Shown here: one piece after another, positions 22,501-35,583 of the stretch | Numbering within the stretch: position 1 is the stretch's first letter | How the letters are laid out: every line of letters begins with the position of its first letter | Assembly (NCBI RefSeq): GCF_964199755.1 | Contig: NC_133899.1 | Span: forward strand, 1,488,001-1,552,000 | Direction of reading: 5' to 3' | From: Larus michahellis | Lineage: Eukaryota > Chordata > Aves > Charadriiformes > Laridae | DNA length: 64,000 nt | The notes under the pieces: model-generated | What the model was told of the DNA's origin: nothing | The model's database searches: none | The model's input: the letters and a program-made list of their open reading frames with translations, nothing else | Made by a program: the position numbers and the translations under genes

Positions 22501-24200
22501 TTGCGGGGACGCTCGGGGAGGAAGGGACAGGGCACATCCCGGTGGCCCTGAGCCCCCATGTTCCTGGGGCATGTCCCGCTGAGGCTGAAGGTCATCTCAG
22601 CCCCCTGGGGCTGCTGTGTGGTGCACAGCTCACAGAGAAGGTGATTTCCCCTCACCTCCAGCTGAAATTACCTTCCCTGCCCCATCCCACAATCTCCTTT
22701 TTACCTCTTTGTACCTCGCTAAATAATTCCTTTTCTTCCTCCCTGCTTATCTCCAAGATGTTTGGAGGCAGGTCCCCCTCCCCTCCCCTCCCCGATGCAA
22801 ATATTTTATTCTATTGCAGGTGAGTCCTTCCGGCCTCTTAATCACATTAATTGCTGGCTCTAACCTCAGTCCAGCTCCCTTCAGTTCCTCCATACTGACC
22901 CGCAGTGCGACAGTTCTCCTGCTCCCCTCACCCTCCATGTTCCGCCTGCCTGTGCCTTCCCAGGAACAACACAGAGGTGCCACGTCCCACAGCCCCAGTC
23001 CCACCTGTGTCCCCGCTGTCACCCTGTCCTCCGTTCCCCTGCCTAGGCCACCCCACCATCTGCAAACCCAGCCCCCCGCAGATGTCCCTCCCGGCAGCCT
23101 TGCTGCGGGAGAGGTTTTATTTTGCTTTGCTGGCTCCAGGGCAGAGGGGACAAATACTCCTTCTTTTGATGTGCCCCTCCAAAACCTGGGGCTGCCACAG
23201 ACTTGAGGGTGGTTTTAAAGCACTTCAGAAACATGATTCTGGAAAGGGTTTAACCTGCTGTCTCCACACCGAAGATTCGGTGCTGTGGTGACTTTCTGCA
23301 GCCTCCGCGACCCGGTGGCAGGCTGGCTGTGGGAGCCCATCGCACCGTCTGTACTAGACCCGGAGCCCCGCATCCCACCAGCGCTGCCGGGAAGGGTTTT
23401 CTCCAGCTCTGGGCAGCGAGTGCTGCTGATTCACGTGCTGACGGGGCCAGCGCCACAATAAAAACATCCTGCAGCCAATTCCAGCACAGCATTTTAAACG
23501 TCTGCAAACAGAAGCTTGCCTCCCGACGGTTAATAACCCGGGGTTGTTCGTTAATAACCCGGGGTTGCTCAGGCTGCCAACCTTCTAACGAATTACTCCC
23601 TGAACCATCTGCGGGGCACGCCAACGGCAGCTAACCAGCAGTGGTTCATCTCCGGGAAGGATCAGATAAGAGGCGGCCAGGGAAAATCCCTGTGGGAATT
23701 CCATACTGCTGCTCCCTCTGAAACCTTTATTGTCCCCAGCAATGCCTGGCTGGGTGCGGCTAGTGATTTCTCCCTATGGGAGTTCCAGCCTCCTCTTGTC
23801 CCCTTCCCTGGGTGGCACAAGGGGCAAGCACCGCCCTTGCCCCCGACGCAAGCGGGGCTACAAGGGGCCTGTTTCACCAGGAGAGTGTCTGCACGGAGAT
23901 TCAGGCTGGGAGCAGGGAAACGCTGTGGCTGTCGGGGCTGGGGGCAGGAGCTGGTCCCAGGGATGCTGCAGGGACAAGGCCTGAGAGGTGATGGATGTCC
24001 TGGAGCGGTAGATGGCCACTGCTAGCCCCCACCGTGCCAGCCCAGCCGGTCTGTGGGGGTGTCTCTCCCCGCTGTGCTGAGCCCCTCCCAGCCGGGCCCC
24101 AGGCGGGCAGCTTCCCCTCAGGGCCTGTCAGGGGAAAGCCCTTCTCCTGGTGGCCATGTCTTGGCTGCAGCCTGGGCCACCCACCCCTGTCCCACACACG
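19516..24200. other. SPIRE2-FANCA head-to-head intergenic region, no gene seen
   Basis: About 4.7 kb without an exon I can support. Open frames are short and lack family similarity. AT-rich blocks at 20805-21000 and 22318-22410 stand out from the GC-rich surroundings. A 21-22-bp direct duplication lies at 23529-23572. No tRNA or other RNA gene was recognised. Confidence 0.55.
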
Positions 24201-24412
24201 CTGCCTTTGTAGCGCGCGTTCCCCTCTTTCGCCCTACCCCGGCCCGTCCCTCGTGTCCCCCCACATCCCGCCCCACCGCCTGACACAAGGGCTGCACCCC
24301 CCTCCCAGCCCCCGCCCCGAGCGACACCAACCGCCCTCCCCAACATGGCAGCCCCCGCCTCCGCCACTACCAAGGTGGCGGAAGGGTGGGCGGGACCACG
24401 CCGCACTTCCAG

Positions 24413-24505
24413 CCAATGGGCGGAGGCGGGTTCCCCCGGCGGGCAGCCAGTGGCGGCGCGGGGCGGGCGGGTTTGTTTGGCGGGAAGCGGGCGGGGGTCG
24501 CCGCC
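24413..24505 (+). promoter_or_regulatory. FANCA: FANCA core promoter: CCAAT box, GC boxes, E2F site
   Basis: A CpG-rich block of roughly 24200-24620 surrounds the first exon. Just upstream of the ATG there is a CCAAT box (24413-24417), GC-rich boxes (GGGGCGGG near 24460) and TTTGGCGGGAA at 24476-24486, a close match to the E2F consensus. There is no TATA box. This suits a TATA-less promoter with S-phase-linked expression; the transcription start itself is not visible. Confidence 0.7.
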
Positions 24506-27500
24506 ATGGCGGGTCCGGGCGGGAGGACGTGGCGGGACCTGCTGGGTAGGTCCGGGCTGAGGCGGCGCCGGGGCTCTTCTGAGTGAGCTCTTGGCCTGGG
24601 CGCTTCCTGCAGGGACAGCGGAGGGGAAGGGAGGGGTGAATGTCCCCTCTCCGCCCCCATGCACCGCCTCCCCCCCTCCACTCTATGGGGTGCTCTGGGC
24701 TCCTGCCAGCCCCTCGCCTCAGCCCCTCTGTCCCTGCTCCTCTCAGGGGCCCTCTCCCAAAGGCTGGTGGCCTTCTTGTGGCCCGGCCGCGGCTCCTGTC
24801 CCGGGGTGGGTGTGTCATGGCAGACAGGGTTGCTTTGGGCTGAGGGCCTTCGGAGGCCGATGGCTGATAGTGCCTGGCAGGGCTTTGGCTTCACTGGGCT
24901 GCCTGTGCTGAAGGCTGTGGGGCTTCATCTGCAGAGCTGCCCATAGCAAACCGTACAGAAACATCCTGCGCTTCTCCTGCCACGCTGCTGGCTAACGAGG
25001 GTCTGACTGGGGATGCCTTTGCCCTGTCGGTGACGCGTGCTGTAGCAGCAGGGAGAGGGAGGTGTCCTTGGGGGGCTTTCGGAGCAAGCTCTGGTTATAA
25101 AAGAAATCCAAACTTCTCAGCAGGGAGAGCCAGGAAACGAAAAAGTGCCTTTGGGAGCGGAGCAGAGCTCCAGGAAGCGGCTCTGCGCCTTCTGGATCAC
25201 CATCAGAACCTGAATGACCTCCTTCTGGAGGTAGGAGCGGGCGGTTCAGGGTGTAGTGGTCCGGCTGGTTATCATGGGAGATCCCAGCTGGAGGCTGGAT
25301 CCAACAGGGCCCTTCCTAGGGCAGCTGTAGAATGAATGTCCCAGGAACGCAATTTTCACAATAAATTAAAAGAAAAAACAGCACTGTAGGAGTAAGCTGA
25401 AGTTGAGAGGCCTGTGTTGCAGAAATGAATTATTTTTTTCCCTTCATTCCTCTATGTTTTATTGTTACAGACTAAAGATGGTTAAGCAGGGGTTTGGATT
25501 TGGGACAAAAGCGAAAGGAAATCCAGCACCTTTTTCTTGGGATCAGATCTGGCTTCTTGTTTATATAGGAAAAAAAAAATCAGGAGAGACTATTGGGTTT
25601 TCTCTGAATTACCAAGCATTTCTGTCTAATGTGACTGTCTTTATGAAAACCTGTGTCATTTACGTATATAGACACTTGAGCCATCATTCTGACCTGGTCA
25701 CATTCTACCCCCTCGTGTACCGGAGAGAGCTTTTGATTTTGATATCTTGAATAGACAATTCAAATACTTCCCACAGTTCAGCTACAAAGATGTTTCTTTC
25801 TGTACAGAATATTTGTCTTCATAAAAATAAAAAAGGGAATTTAACCAGAGAAGGATCCAACATTTTGACATGTTTCATCAAATATTTATGTCAGTGTGGC
25901 TTCACAGAAGGACTTGAAAGACAGAAATTCTGTTCCTGGTGCTTCTGCTGATCTGTTGGGTGACTAGGGACAAGTAACTTTGACCTGTATCTTCTTTGCT
26001 CTGCATAAATTGAAGATAACTGTACTTAGGTCTTTTGTAAAGTGCCCTGAAATCTCTGGTTTGCCACAACCATGGAGGAGCTTGTTGTTAATTTCACTTC
26101 AGTTGCTCCAGCCCCCAAGAATGCTGGGGCTGCTCAGTATGCTCTGGAGGGAATAGGTTTGTAAACGTGTGTAATAGGTATCTTAGACTGTTACATTTTT
26201 ATTTGGCTTCCAGGTGGAAGCCTCAGTCAAGCCAGGTGGACAGGATGGTGTAGAGCACCAGGAAGCATCGTCAGAATCATTTATAGGTGGGTGAAAGAGT
26301 ATCTGTTGGAGACAGACGTGGGAAAGAACTTTTCATTATGTATTGAATTTCTGCCTGTTAAATGCAATCCCAGTTTTACTTTCTTTTCGTTGTTCTGGTC
26401 TCCCATTTGGCTACTCGCTTCTTACTTGTCTGGTGATGACACCGCTGGCAAGGTGTAATCATTAAATATATGATTATTTGACAGTGTTACTGTGAGCCCC
26501 ACAAGACTAAAATACAAAAATCTGCTTAGCAAGGATATTCCACCTCTGCCCATGGCTGTTCTGACCCTGTTTTATGTACAGTAAAGGAATGATATGTGGA
26601 AATAAAAATGATTTGTGACAAATGACACCTGTGCTGGAAGGAGTTTAACGCTTCGGACTTGTCTTCATAGCCACATTTTCAAACCTTTTTTTCTCCCATA
26701 TTGACAACTTTCTGCTTTGGTTTTTCTTTAGTCTCTGTTCTGCAGGAGCAGGCCTCGAGATTGGGTGTACCTGCAGCAGTCTTGGCAGCCAAAACTGCTG
26801 TTACCAACATCGAGCGGATCTGCCAGGCTTCTGCAAGCCCCTCTCAAGTACCGCTGCTGAACGTGGACCAGAGAGTAAGGGAAAAGGTTTACATTTAGTT
26901 TATGAAGAAAACAGTAATGTTAGCTTTGACTTTAAATCCGGTTTACCTGTTCTGATAAAGTCGCCCAAACACATAGGACCTGAGTGGCTGATTATTCATT
27001 TATGTGTCCGATACGCTCACAGAAGTATGGTGTTCCTCTCCCATAGAGGAAAGTGGCTGTTTTTGACAGCTTGGAAATGAAGTTTTCAGCGTTACACAGG
27101 TGTGTCTAAGCAGATCCTGTGTTATCACCTCTGGTGTACCTTAGCCTTCCCTGGCGCGGTTTGGTCTCTCTTATCCGCGGTTCCGTCTTTATCAATTGTC
27201 TCAGTTTGCGGTGTAGCCAGGCCTGGTGATGGCCATCCATACAAAAGCTGTGCTGTGGCAGGTGGCTCAGGTCACCTCTTAAGAGCTGTCAGGTGTCACT
27301 GCTGTCAGCCCGGCTGCCTTTAGTTCAGCCTTGAGATTAAAGGTTTGGGCCTTTCCCATTAATTCCCTCCACCATTCAAGCCTTTAAAAAGCAGAAAACA
27401 GGGAAAAGCAACAAATTGTTTTTCTAACAATGTATTATTTAGAAAGGAAATTATTTCTGCTTCATTTTTTGGGGTGATTCCAGAAGAGGTTGTCTTGCTT

Positions 27501-30500
27501 GCTTCAAACGGTCAAGGATTTGCTGGCAAACAATGTGTTCTGTCGCTCGCTCTTCTGTCAAGAAATGTGGAAAATGAAGGTAAGCACTCACGGAGAAATG
27601 TTGCCGTGTTACAGACCATTTAGACTTCATTTGTGGGATCTAGCAGTATGTTTTCAACCCTCCTCTCCAGTGAAGGCCAGGGATAACTGTTAAGTGGACC
27701 AGTGAAGTGCTGTGATTTACATCCAGTTCCCCTCGGTGGTTTTTTTGGTGACCTAGAGCCATCTTGCCACTGCTCATCGCTGCTCATGGTCGACTGCACT
27801 GGTGAACTCCTCCTGAGAATGACTGTGGTTTTTCTGACCTTTCAAAAGCATGAACTGAATTATAAATGGTGAGGTTTTTTGTTTATTTTAAGGCAAGTTC
27901 ATGGGGAGATTCCTTGCCTCTGTAGCAGGATTTGGTTTTTTTGAAGAGGACTTAATAGAGGTTTGGAAGTAGGTGCATTATTAAAACTGTGTGGCTGTTT
28001 CTGATAAGAAACTGCCACAAAGGAGGGTTAACAGCATCTTGGTCATCAAGCGTTGGGTTTTGGGGAGCTAGGCAAGCAGCACTCTTGCCTCTCTGAAGGA
28101 GATGTCTAACTCTTTCCATTTGTACTAAGCATGGCTCGTTCTTACCAGGAGCCAGCTAGGAAGAGCATGGCAATACGGTGCCTGGAGTTACAGCACGGTA
28201 ATGGGATTAAACTTACCTGAGGTGACACTGCAGTTAATAGAAGCTTTGGGGGTATCGTTTTCTTTCCTATTTAGCCTTACTGTTATTAATGAACTATGCC
28301 AATAACTCTCTCCATCAGTTGGCATGTAAATTTGCTGTCTGGGCTAAGCAATCCAGATCGATCCAGGCAGTGCTGAAGCTCCCAGCTGGCTGTGGGGTGG
28401 CACGGTCCCAGAAGTCCTTTATGTGCTTTGCCAGCAATATTCAGTGCGTCTTTGGCTTTCTGCTTCTCCGCTCTATTTATCTGGGAATGGTGATAAGCCT
28501 AAGTGAGTACACACAGAAAATGGCTTGAGAGAAATAGGATAGCAGATGAGAGGTTGCACTGCTTCACAGATGTGTTGTCTTGCTTCCATTTGGGTGGTTT
28601 GTTTTCTTAAGATAAGTAGTGCATTAAGGAGAGTTAAGGACTTTTTGTGAGGAGGACAGTTTTGGTGGCTCGCTGCTCTGGTGGGAAAGGAGGAAGAGGC
28701 AGATCTGCCAGGATAGAGAGGCATGCTCTAGTCTCAAATATCCGACCCTGGGCTGAAAATAGAATCCTGTGTGTTTTGTAGGCTGATTAAGATCTCCTTG
28801 TTCTCAGGTAGGCACAGAGATCAAGTGCTGCAGTGTAATGGAGATTGTTACAGTAAAGAATTAGGTTGTCGAAGACAAAGTATGTGGGCGAGTCTAGGGT
28901 CATGCTATCAGGCAGCTGCTGGTTGCCGCAGAAACCTTGTGGGGCTCTTCTCCTGAGTGGCTTGTGTGGCCAAGGCTCCCAGCTACCTCCTCCTTCACAA
29001 GGTGTGAAGATTTTGTTTCTGTCTTGGAGCGTTTCCGCATGGAGGGTGGAATGAGCAGAAATCCCTGCTGCACGTTTTTCCCTGCCAGGTGCACCCTGGA
29101 GTCCCGTTTTGCTGGCACAGGGCTCTCTCCAGGACATGTTGTTCCAGGTGGGAGCTGGAAGGGGTGTTGCAGGGAGGCACGAAGGGTGGCAGTTTCATCT
29201 GTACAGAAGCAATGCCTGGTGCCAATTTTGCCGACGGCGAGCCTGGCGTTTAGGTTCAGGACTGCCCAAGCGGTGTTGGTTTTTCCTCTGCATCCATCGG
29301 CCTCTCTGCCCGTACAGTTGCAGTGTTTCTTTGTGTAGCTCCTGTTGGGAAATGGATTTGAGCATCAAACTTGTTTCACAGAGACCAATAAACAATTAGT
29401 AGGCTAATGAATAATTCTCTAATCTGTTTCTGGATCTGAATTAACATGACTTGAAACTTAGTGGTATCACCTGTTTCTGGGATATCCACTGCTCCTTTGA
29501 ATATGCAGCATAAGCATTATTTCAGGGGGACAAAGATGGATATTTGTATTCCTTGACCATGAAAATTTAAAATGATGACGTATTTACAACCCTAAACCAT
29601 TCAAAATTCGTAGGAAGGAAAAATCAAATATAATCTTTCCTCATCTGGTATTTCCTATGTTGTAATTTTTAAATTTTAGTAAGTTCTGGATAGTTTGAAG
29701 AAACATAATTTAGTTTTATACTGTTATATATAGTTTACGTTAGCCATATGTTAATTTTAACAGCAAAATGCAGACTATGACCTAATTGTGCCATCTCGTT
29801 AGGACCCTCCAGTGCTGGAAGCTGTGTGGCACCTGCACAGAGGTGACATCATTGGACTGGGAGAGCTGCTGGAGAGGTGAGCAGAGGTTTATAGGTTTGC
29901 AGATGTATTTAATCTCTTAAAGCCTATTGAAATGTAATCGGGGATTAGTCATGAGTATTCTGGACTACAAATATAGTCAGATGCTGGCAAGTGATCAGAT
30001 TAGCACGATTTAAGAAGTTACCCTGGGTTTTAGAGGTTACTCTGGGTTAATTAGCACAGCTTAAGGTGTGGTGGCTGGTTGTCTGATGGCTGCTGCATCA
30101 GTTGCAATATGAAGAGAGACGGTTGGGTGACAACCACCGCTGCGGACCATCCTGGGTGATGTTTTATCTCCTGCTTTGTTTCAGTGGCGCAGATGGCTGC
30201 GTGTGGGTGGTTACCGCACTGTGTGGGAACGGGCTGGGTAACCCAGCTCCTTCAGTTCATCTGTCTGTGCCTCCAGATCTGCTGGAGAAACTCTCATTTA
30301 GCCTGTAAAAATTAGTGCTCATCTTGACGATGAGTCTTGTTTTGCAAGAGCTGTGTGCTTCTGTCTTCACAAAACCTTACGTTTCAGTAAGTTTTGGCAG
30401 AATAATCTCCAGAGAATAGTTATTCTAAGAATTGATTTATTTATTTTTTTTCCCCCTGATACAGCACTGACAACTAAAACCAGTTATCCTTTGTGAGGCT

Positions 30501-33500
30501 CAGGTTGTTTTCTTATGGCGTCGAGGGAATATTACAGTGAACCTTTAGGCCTTAGACGTTGGTTTACTTTTCTCCTAACAGGATAGGAAAAAAGCCTTCA
30601 GTACCCAATGTACTTCAAATGTAAGGAAAGCAAAGGGATAGATCAAGAGCTTATATTTTTTTTAGGCATTTCTATCCAAGTATCTTAAAAATTGGAATTC
30701 TAGCAGAACTTTTACAATGGAAGTACTTTAACGTCACAGATGAGGAAACAATTGAACACACACAATTTCCCATGTGTTTTTTCCTTTGGATGTGTTTGTT
30801 GTGGAAGCTTTTTGTAAAGCAAATAAAGCTCTTGCTGGTCCAAAATTAAAGACATGAAATGCCACATGTGGGGCAGAGCCCTGCACAGATGGCTCTTCCT
30901 TGAGCCCAAGCGGATGGCGGAGCAAAACCCCCGGGTACTACGAAAGTAGGAAGGATTGAATTGCATGTGCTTTTCTTTGTTCTCAGCAACCCGTCGGCCC
31001 CGGCGGTGGTGGAGTGGCTGTGCAGCAGTCTTTGTGGCCTCTGTCAGCAGGCGGAATCCTCCTCCGGGGATGTGGAGCTCGCTGGGTGCATTCTCTCAGG
31101 CAAGGAACGGGCACTGGTGGAGCAGTGCCCGGCTGCTGGTCCGCCCAGCCTGCAGCAAGGGCTCTGCAGCTCAAAAGTTTGGAGGTGTAAGAACTGAGGC
31201 CTCGCTTTGCATTTTCTTACTCGTTTCAGTGAGGGGAATATGTATTTTTATATTTGGCGAATTTAGCAATTTTTTCCCCTTAAAAGATAGTTGGTTTGGA
31301 ATTTCTATATTCCTTTGAGTTATAGTATCACAAGAAAGTGTAGTTGCGAGGTGTATGGGGCCGGGGATGATATATTGAGAGTGTGATACTCCTGCAAAGT
31401 GTCTGAGATATTTTGGACCACAACTATTTAACAGTTCCATCTTCCCCCCTGTCATTTTCTATTATTTATTTTGTGGTTTTGTTTAGAAAAAAAATCACTA
31501 CACAATTTGATTGAAGAGCTGTAATCAGACCTTTGGACCAGTGCAGTTGGTCAGGTAACAACCGTATGAGTTCTGCAGTGGTAACAGAGACCTGCAAATT
31601 CTTTAGTCTTTATAATTCTTTAAGTTTTTGTGCTTCTTGCCATCCTTTGTTCTGGGGTCTTTTGCCTGGGAGTAATTTTACTCCAAGAAAATAAATGATT
31701 CCTGCTGACTGCTGTGTAGTGAATGAGGCTTTTCAGACACTAGTCCTGCTGAGAGACTGAGATGGGGAGGAGAAAGAGCCAGTGACCTTTATTGAAAGGG
31801 GATGCTGAAACACTGATTTCCTTCTTGATTTGCAGACTTTGTGATTGTGTTTCTTCAGAATGGCTTTCAGCAAACTTCGGAGCTGGGAAGGAAGTTGGAA
31901 TTCAAGAAGGTCCCCTATGTAAGGACAAAATGAACCTATTTACAAACGGCTGTTTAAAAAAGTAGTTCTATCATATACCTCTGTGCCTTGCTGAGTATAA
32001 AAAAATGTGAGCTTAGAGCAACAAAGAAACAGTGGTGATCCAGGTGGTGGAGCGGGTGAGGAGGAAATGCTGAAACCAGAACAAAGACACTTTTTTTTTT
32101 TTTTTTTTTTAAATAGAGAATTTCTCCAAGGTGAGGTGTCAAGGGCTTTTTAAGCTTCCTCGTTTTCACCTTGATTGCTCTTTTTTTCCATTTGAATGTG
32201 AGGCATGGAATGCTGGTGAGCATGGGAAATGCTTGCCTTTCTGCCCATTGTATCTATTCTACCATAAAGCCTCAGATAAAAGTTAAGCTTTAAATTAAGA
32301 GGGACAAACCACTTTGAGTCAATTTACTTATTCTGCATATAACTGTAGCTCTTTTGAACTCTAAACGGTCTTAATTTGTCAATTTTGAACAGATCTGTCA
32401 TGCTGTTTTACAAAGGATGTTGACATGTAAGTATTTTTGGGATTTGTAGCTTTGTGCAGTTACTGCTGTACATTCCTTGTTAAATCTCTAAGCAGAAAAA
32501 GCCTGGGATGCTTTTCCTCTGTTGTGCGTAATACTTATGTCACTGATTTTATGTGCCTCTTCTTTCCCCTTCTCTTGTAAAGTGAGTGTCTTCTAACACT
32601 GCAGATAATTTCTTGCCTTTTGTGCTACTTTATTCTGATGCTCCCAACTGCAACATCAGGTTGATATCTGAGCTGATTTTTAACAAGGTTGACTGGAAGC
32701 AATCCAGTCTCTTGTAGGTTAAGCTAGGACGTTTTTTCTGCTTAGTAAATTAAGCTTTGAATTTACAATGTTATGTGCAAGTAAGCCATTTTGCTGGTTC
32801 ATGGTTTGGATTTGCAGACTAATGTTTTGTGAAACTTTTTTTTTATGCCGAGCAAAGACATCTAATGTAGGTGTGTAGTCTTTAAACGGCCAGTCTTCAA
32901 GAATTGTCCCATGGACAATTCGCCTGTTTTGGCTTGGGCAGTCCCGACACTGCTGCTAGGAGCTCAAGCCTAGTACTGCCTGATCTGCATTGCAAATCCC
33001 CGCGCAGAAAGACTAAACACACACAGGAGGGTTATATTTGTCTTATGGCACAGATGATCTTCACGGTAAGTTGGCCGTAGCCGCTGTACGGCAGAGGAAG
33101 CGTTCGCTTACACCTCCTCGCGTGCCCTGCACCAGCGTATCGGTATAATCTGACTGCCCCGCTGCTGTTACTTTCCTGTCTCCTTAGTGACAGCACTTTG
33201 CCACTTTTCTTGCTGGCATGTTTCAGCAACGTGCTCAGTGCTGCTGCAGAGGTTAGCGCTTTTCCTTTGCTGTAAGGCGACTGAAAATCAGGATACAACA
33301 CCAGAGCTGCTCCCTCCCTTCTGCGTCTCCCGGTGGGCACTGCCAGCCTCATCCCTTACCCCGTGTCTCGCAGGGAGCCTTGTCTGTAGACAGATGCCTT
33401 ACAGACCTTGCGGAGTGGTTCTAAAAAGGGAAAGCTGCAAGAGAAGAGCTTCATTATTTAATATGTATATTAAGTCCCATCTCAGGTGGCACTTTAACAG

Positions 33501-35583
33501 TGTCGGTACTTGAAAAATAACCCTTATAAACACAGGACTCGGGAGATTTTGGAGGAAGAGAAGCAGGCTGCTGGCAGTCGGGAGGGAGTCTGTGCTAACC
33601 TGCTCTTTATTCGACCTTCGGGTTTGTGCAGCCTGCGCTGCTGCAGATAGATTTGCAGTCTGTGTGTCTGAAAATGTATTGAATGTGTTTTATAGTGAGA
33701 TATTTTTGTTAGTGTATACTTTTGGGTCACCTTTGAGGGGTTTCACTTAACTAATCCGCTGTTTTGAAGAACATTAGGATCCTTTATGTAAAATAATTCA
33801 CAATTAATGAAGACCTTCACAGAAGGACAGGCTGAATAGCATGGGAGCATTGTGCTTCATAGTAATGATCTTGCTATATTGAACTCCTGTGCCTCAGGAT
33901 AAGTAGAGTTTATCTCCTTTTCTCTGTTCTCCCCTACTTAACCTTAAAAGTATTCCTCAGCAGGGTAGAGAGTATTACATATTAACTGTGGACTGCTTTG
34001 TGAAAAGCATGTGAGGGACTAAGGGACGTCTGTTTTGCTGCCCCAGCTCAGTAAATTTACTTTTCAGGGTGCTACACGGAATGATCCTAATAAACAAAAC
34101 AAATTATTTTAACTGTTAAAGGAGGCGGCTTTTAAAGGTAGGATGGGGCAAGAAACATAAAAACTGCTGCTGCAGCAGGCAGTAAAGCAAAGGGTTTCTC
34201 AGTACGTGGACTTCAAGTGGTGTTGGCTGATGGGCAAGGCAATGTGCTGTGCAAGCTGCCGGCCTGTTTGACCTCTGCCAGTCATTTTGGGGCAGATCTA
34301 GATTTTGAAGGAATTTCTGCTAAGCAAATGTAACATGAAGTCCCACTGCTGTTACAAATGTGCGGCACTCACAGCAGCGTGCTCTTTGTTTGGCGAGGGC
34401 GGTTAAGACCGTGGTTTCCAGGGGTTGTTAATTCAAAGCTCGCTTGTGCAAATCCCTGCCTCCAGACAGGCTTCTCTTGGGCAGCTTTGGCAATGTGCAC
34501 GCTCGCAGATGCACGGCACGGTTGGGATTGGGTTTGGAAATGGAATACTAATTTATGTGCATTTTTAGATGGGTTAATTATTAGCACATTCTTGGGAACA
34601 CTTTTAAATTGGTTCAAGGTTAGTGTTAATAGTTTTTGAGTGTGTTGCTTCTGAAAAAAATTTTGTAGGAATTTTATCCTGCTGAATGGCTTCTGCATGT
34701 TTCCCTAATGGGTTCACCTCCTTAAAGGAGCACAAATTGCTTGTTCCAGTTAGTTTCTGTGGTGTTTAGTGTCCTTCCATTTCTCTCATTGTGTTTTTTG
34801 TGCATCTGCTTTGGGGTACAGGGGTGCTTGATGCTGTTGGTAAAGAGAAGCAGGAAGATGTTTCCACGTTGCAAGCTATGAGGTTCTGGTAAGAAAAGCT
34901 GTTCCCCTGAGTAATGTCAGGTGGAGTTTTTTATCCGCTGTTACACCTGTTACTGAAACAGGATGAACGTTCCCCACCCCATGCTCCTTATGTTTGATAT
35001 TCTTCTCGCTAATAAAATATGTGCAAGTGAAAATGCCTGTAAAAAAATAAGCATCAGATAGGAAAGCATGTTCTGGCAGGGCTGGAACCAATCTTGGAGC
35101 ATCCTCTTGGCATGCGATGAGTTTTCCCCGTCAAGTTTTCTCACTCTGCGTCTGAGCAGAAACGCCTGGAAGGTGCCATCATTTTCTCTTCTAATTCCTG
35201 CTTCCAAACCCATTTTGTCTAACAACTTTGTACATATCGAGCCAGTCCTGTCCAGTGCAGGGGTATACGTTTGACTCAAGTTTGTAAATCTGATAGCTAC
35301 ATAATATTGAGTAACCAACAGATTTTTAAAAATACATACAAAAAAAAGTATATATATTTGGCAATTTGATAAGAGAGATGCAGAAGAAAAACAAGTCATT
35401 CACCCTAATCAGTACCTGGTTGATCATACTTCCTGTGCGTTGTTTTTGAATATTTCCTTGTCATTCATAGGCTGAATGTGTTCAATGCGTCAGTTTATAA
35501 AAGCGCGGTTCATCCGGATTCCTTGCAGCAGTTTTTCAGACACACCCTGACCGAGGTTCTTACCTACAACCCATTGTTGAAAG
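24506..35583 (+). CDS. FANCA: FANCA coding exons 1-11
   Basis: Exon coordinates: 1, 24506-24545; 2, 25121-25230; 3, 26214-26286; 4, 26732-26874; 5, 27484-27579; 6, 29803-29876; 7, 30987-31099; 8, 31836-31918; 9, 32393-32426; 10, 34822-34888; 11, 35471-35583. Exon 2 follows a tandem CAGCAG acceptor, and the upstream AG gives the LLAGR segment seen in human. Exon 7 ends TCAG before GCAAGG, a GC donor. Exon 9 is only 34 nt (VLQRMLT). Exon 10 supplies [16 protein letters not shown] and exon 11 [17 protein letters not shown]. Introns 5 (27580-29802), 8-9 and 9-10 (32427-34821) hold no further exon that I can support. Confidence 0.9.
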
